Shown here one piece after another: positions 35,073-35,380 of a stretch of 35,380 nt of DNA; the first letter of the stretch is position 1; every line of letters starts with the position of its first letter. The stretch comes from a virus, in the IMG/VR virus record IMGVR_UViG_3300029893_000041, positions 1 through 35,380 of that record. The stretch is one strand, 5' to 3'. The notes under the pieces are model-generated. The model did not search any database, was not told the origin of the DNA, and was given only the letters and a program-made list of their open reading frames with translations. A program made the position numbers and the translations under genes.

Positions 35073-35380
35073 CGGACATCCAGGTCATCGCCTCCGGGAG
35101 CGGGGCCAACTGCTATCGCGTGAGCGATGGCCGGACCGCCCTGCTCCTGGAGTGTGGCCTTCCGTTCAGAAAGCTCCGGGAAGCACTCGGTTTCCGCCTA
35201 TCCGAGCTCGCGGGCTGCCTCGTCTCACACGAGCACGGCGACCACGCCAAGGCCGCGCACGAACTCATGAAGGCAGGCCTGGACGTCTACGCGTCGGCTG
35301 GCACGGCGGAGGCCTTGCGCCTCGGGGGGCATCGCCTGAACATCGTCCGGGCCCGAGAGCGGTTCGAGGTCGGGACCTGG
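35069..35380 (+). CDS. MBL-fold metallohydrolase, partial (runs off the window)
   Basis: The first 104 codons are present. GTG 35069 overlaps the recT stop (GTGA) and has GAGGAG upstream. The start reads IQVIASGSGANCYRVSDG and contains the metal motif SHEHGDHAKA (His54, His56, Asp58, His59). These residues define the metallo-beta-lactamase fold shared by many nucleases. Next to RecT it probably supplies the nuclease activity of the recombination module in place of RecE or lambda Exo. The C-terminal half and remaining metal ligands are outside the window. Confidence 0.9.
   Translation, partial: MTDIQVIASGSGANCYRVSDGRTALLLECGLPFRKLREALGFRLSELAGCLVSHEHGDHAKAAHELMKAGLDVYASAGTAEALRLGGHRLNIVRARERFEVGTW

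Noticed and set aside
1-35380. CRISPR arrays, insertion sequences and complete tRNA or rRNA genes
   Set aside because: None seen: no regularly spaced direct repeats, no transposase motifs, and only a 3' tRNA fragment at attP.

Overview
The window is a GC-rich segment of a temperate, long-tailed (siphovirus-type) bacteriophage. Three things point to a Gram-positive, S-layer-bearing host, probably a high-GC member of the Bacillota: strong AGGAGG-type ribosome binding sites, sigma-70-like promoters (TTGACA/TATAGT, TTGACG/TATATT), and an endolysin that ends in an SLH cell-wall-anchoring domain. No host gene is visible. The phage attachment site lies internally, between the late genes and the integrase. 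That is the arrangement of an unintegrated (circular or virion) genome, or of tandem copies, rather than a prophage-host junction.

Layout. (1) 45-8904: packaging and head genes in HK97 order: small terminase, large terminase (with an intein in its ATP-binding loop), a small membrane protein, portal, prohead protease, major capsid and two putative head decoration proteins. (2) 8926-20529: connector and tail genes: head-tail connector and closure proteins, tail completion proteins, two tube-like proteins in tandem, a tail-assembly chaperone pair with a likely -1 frameshift, tape measure, and a tail tip built from several beta-sandwich modules. (3) 20681-23586: lysis cassette: XhlA-like membrane protein, a three-domain endolysin, a DNA-binding-type metallophosphoesterase, and a holin. 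Two strong hairpins then close the late operon. (4) 23889-26946: an accessory operon with its own promoter and mostly unrecognised products; a similar GC-rich leader precedes three of its genes. (5) 26947-27327: attP, consisting of the 3' part of a tRNA-Pro(GGG) gene with paired arm-type repeats on each side. (6) 27328-30254, minus strand: integrase (with an extra C-terminal HTH domain), a SHOCT/zinc-ribbon membrane protein and a CI-like repressor. (7) 30304-35380, plus strand: operator and early promoter, a run of small DNA-binding proteins, then a recombination module of Rad50-like ATPase, RecT and an MBL-fold hydrolase that runs off the end.

The lysogeny switch sits at 30255-30387. The repressor is read leftward and the early promoter rightward, and an inverted repeat overlaps the -35 box. 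Early genes would supply regulation, excision and recombination. The late operon builds the particle and lyses the cell. The accessory operon beside attP is placed where lysogenic-conversion ('moron') genes usually sit and is the least explained part of the window.

The most notable features are: a class 3 (WCT-type) intein in the terminase P-loop, an integrase-XRE fusion, a G8 tract that decides whether two accessory reading frames are fused or separate, repeated leaders in the accessory operon, a zincin-M23-SLH endolysin with a well-placed internal start, and a phosphoesterase with DNA-binding-type N-terminal domains in the lysis cassette. All assignments come from reading the sequence; no database search was run.
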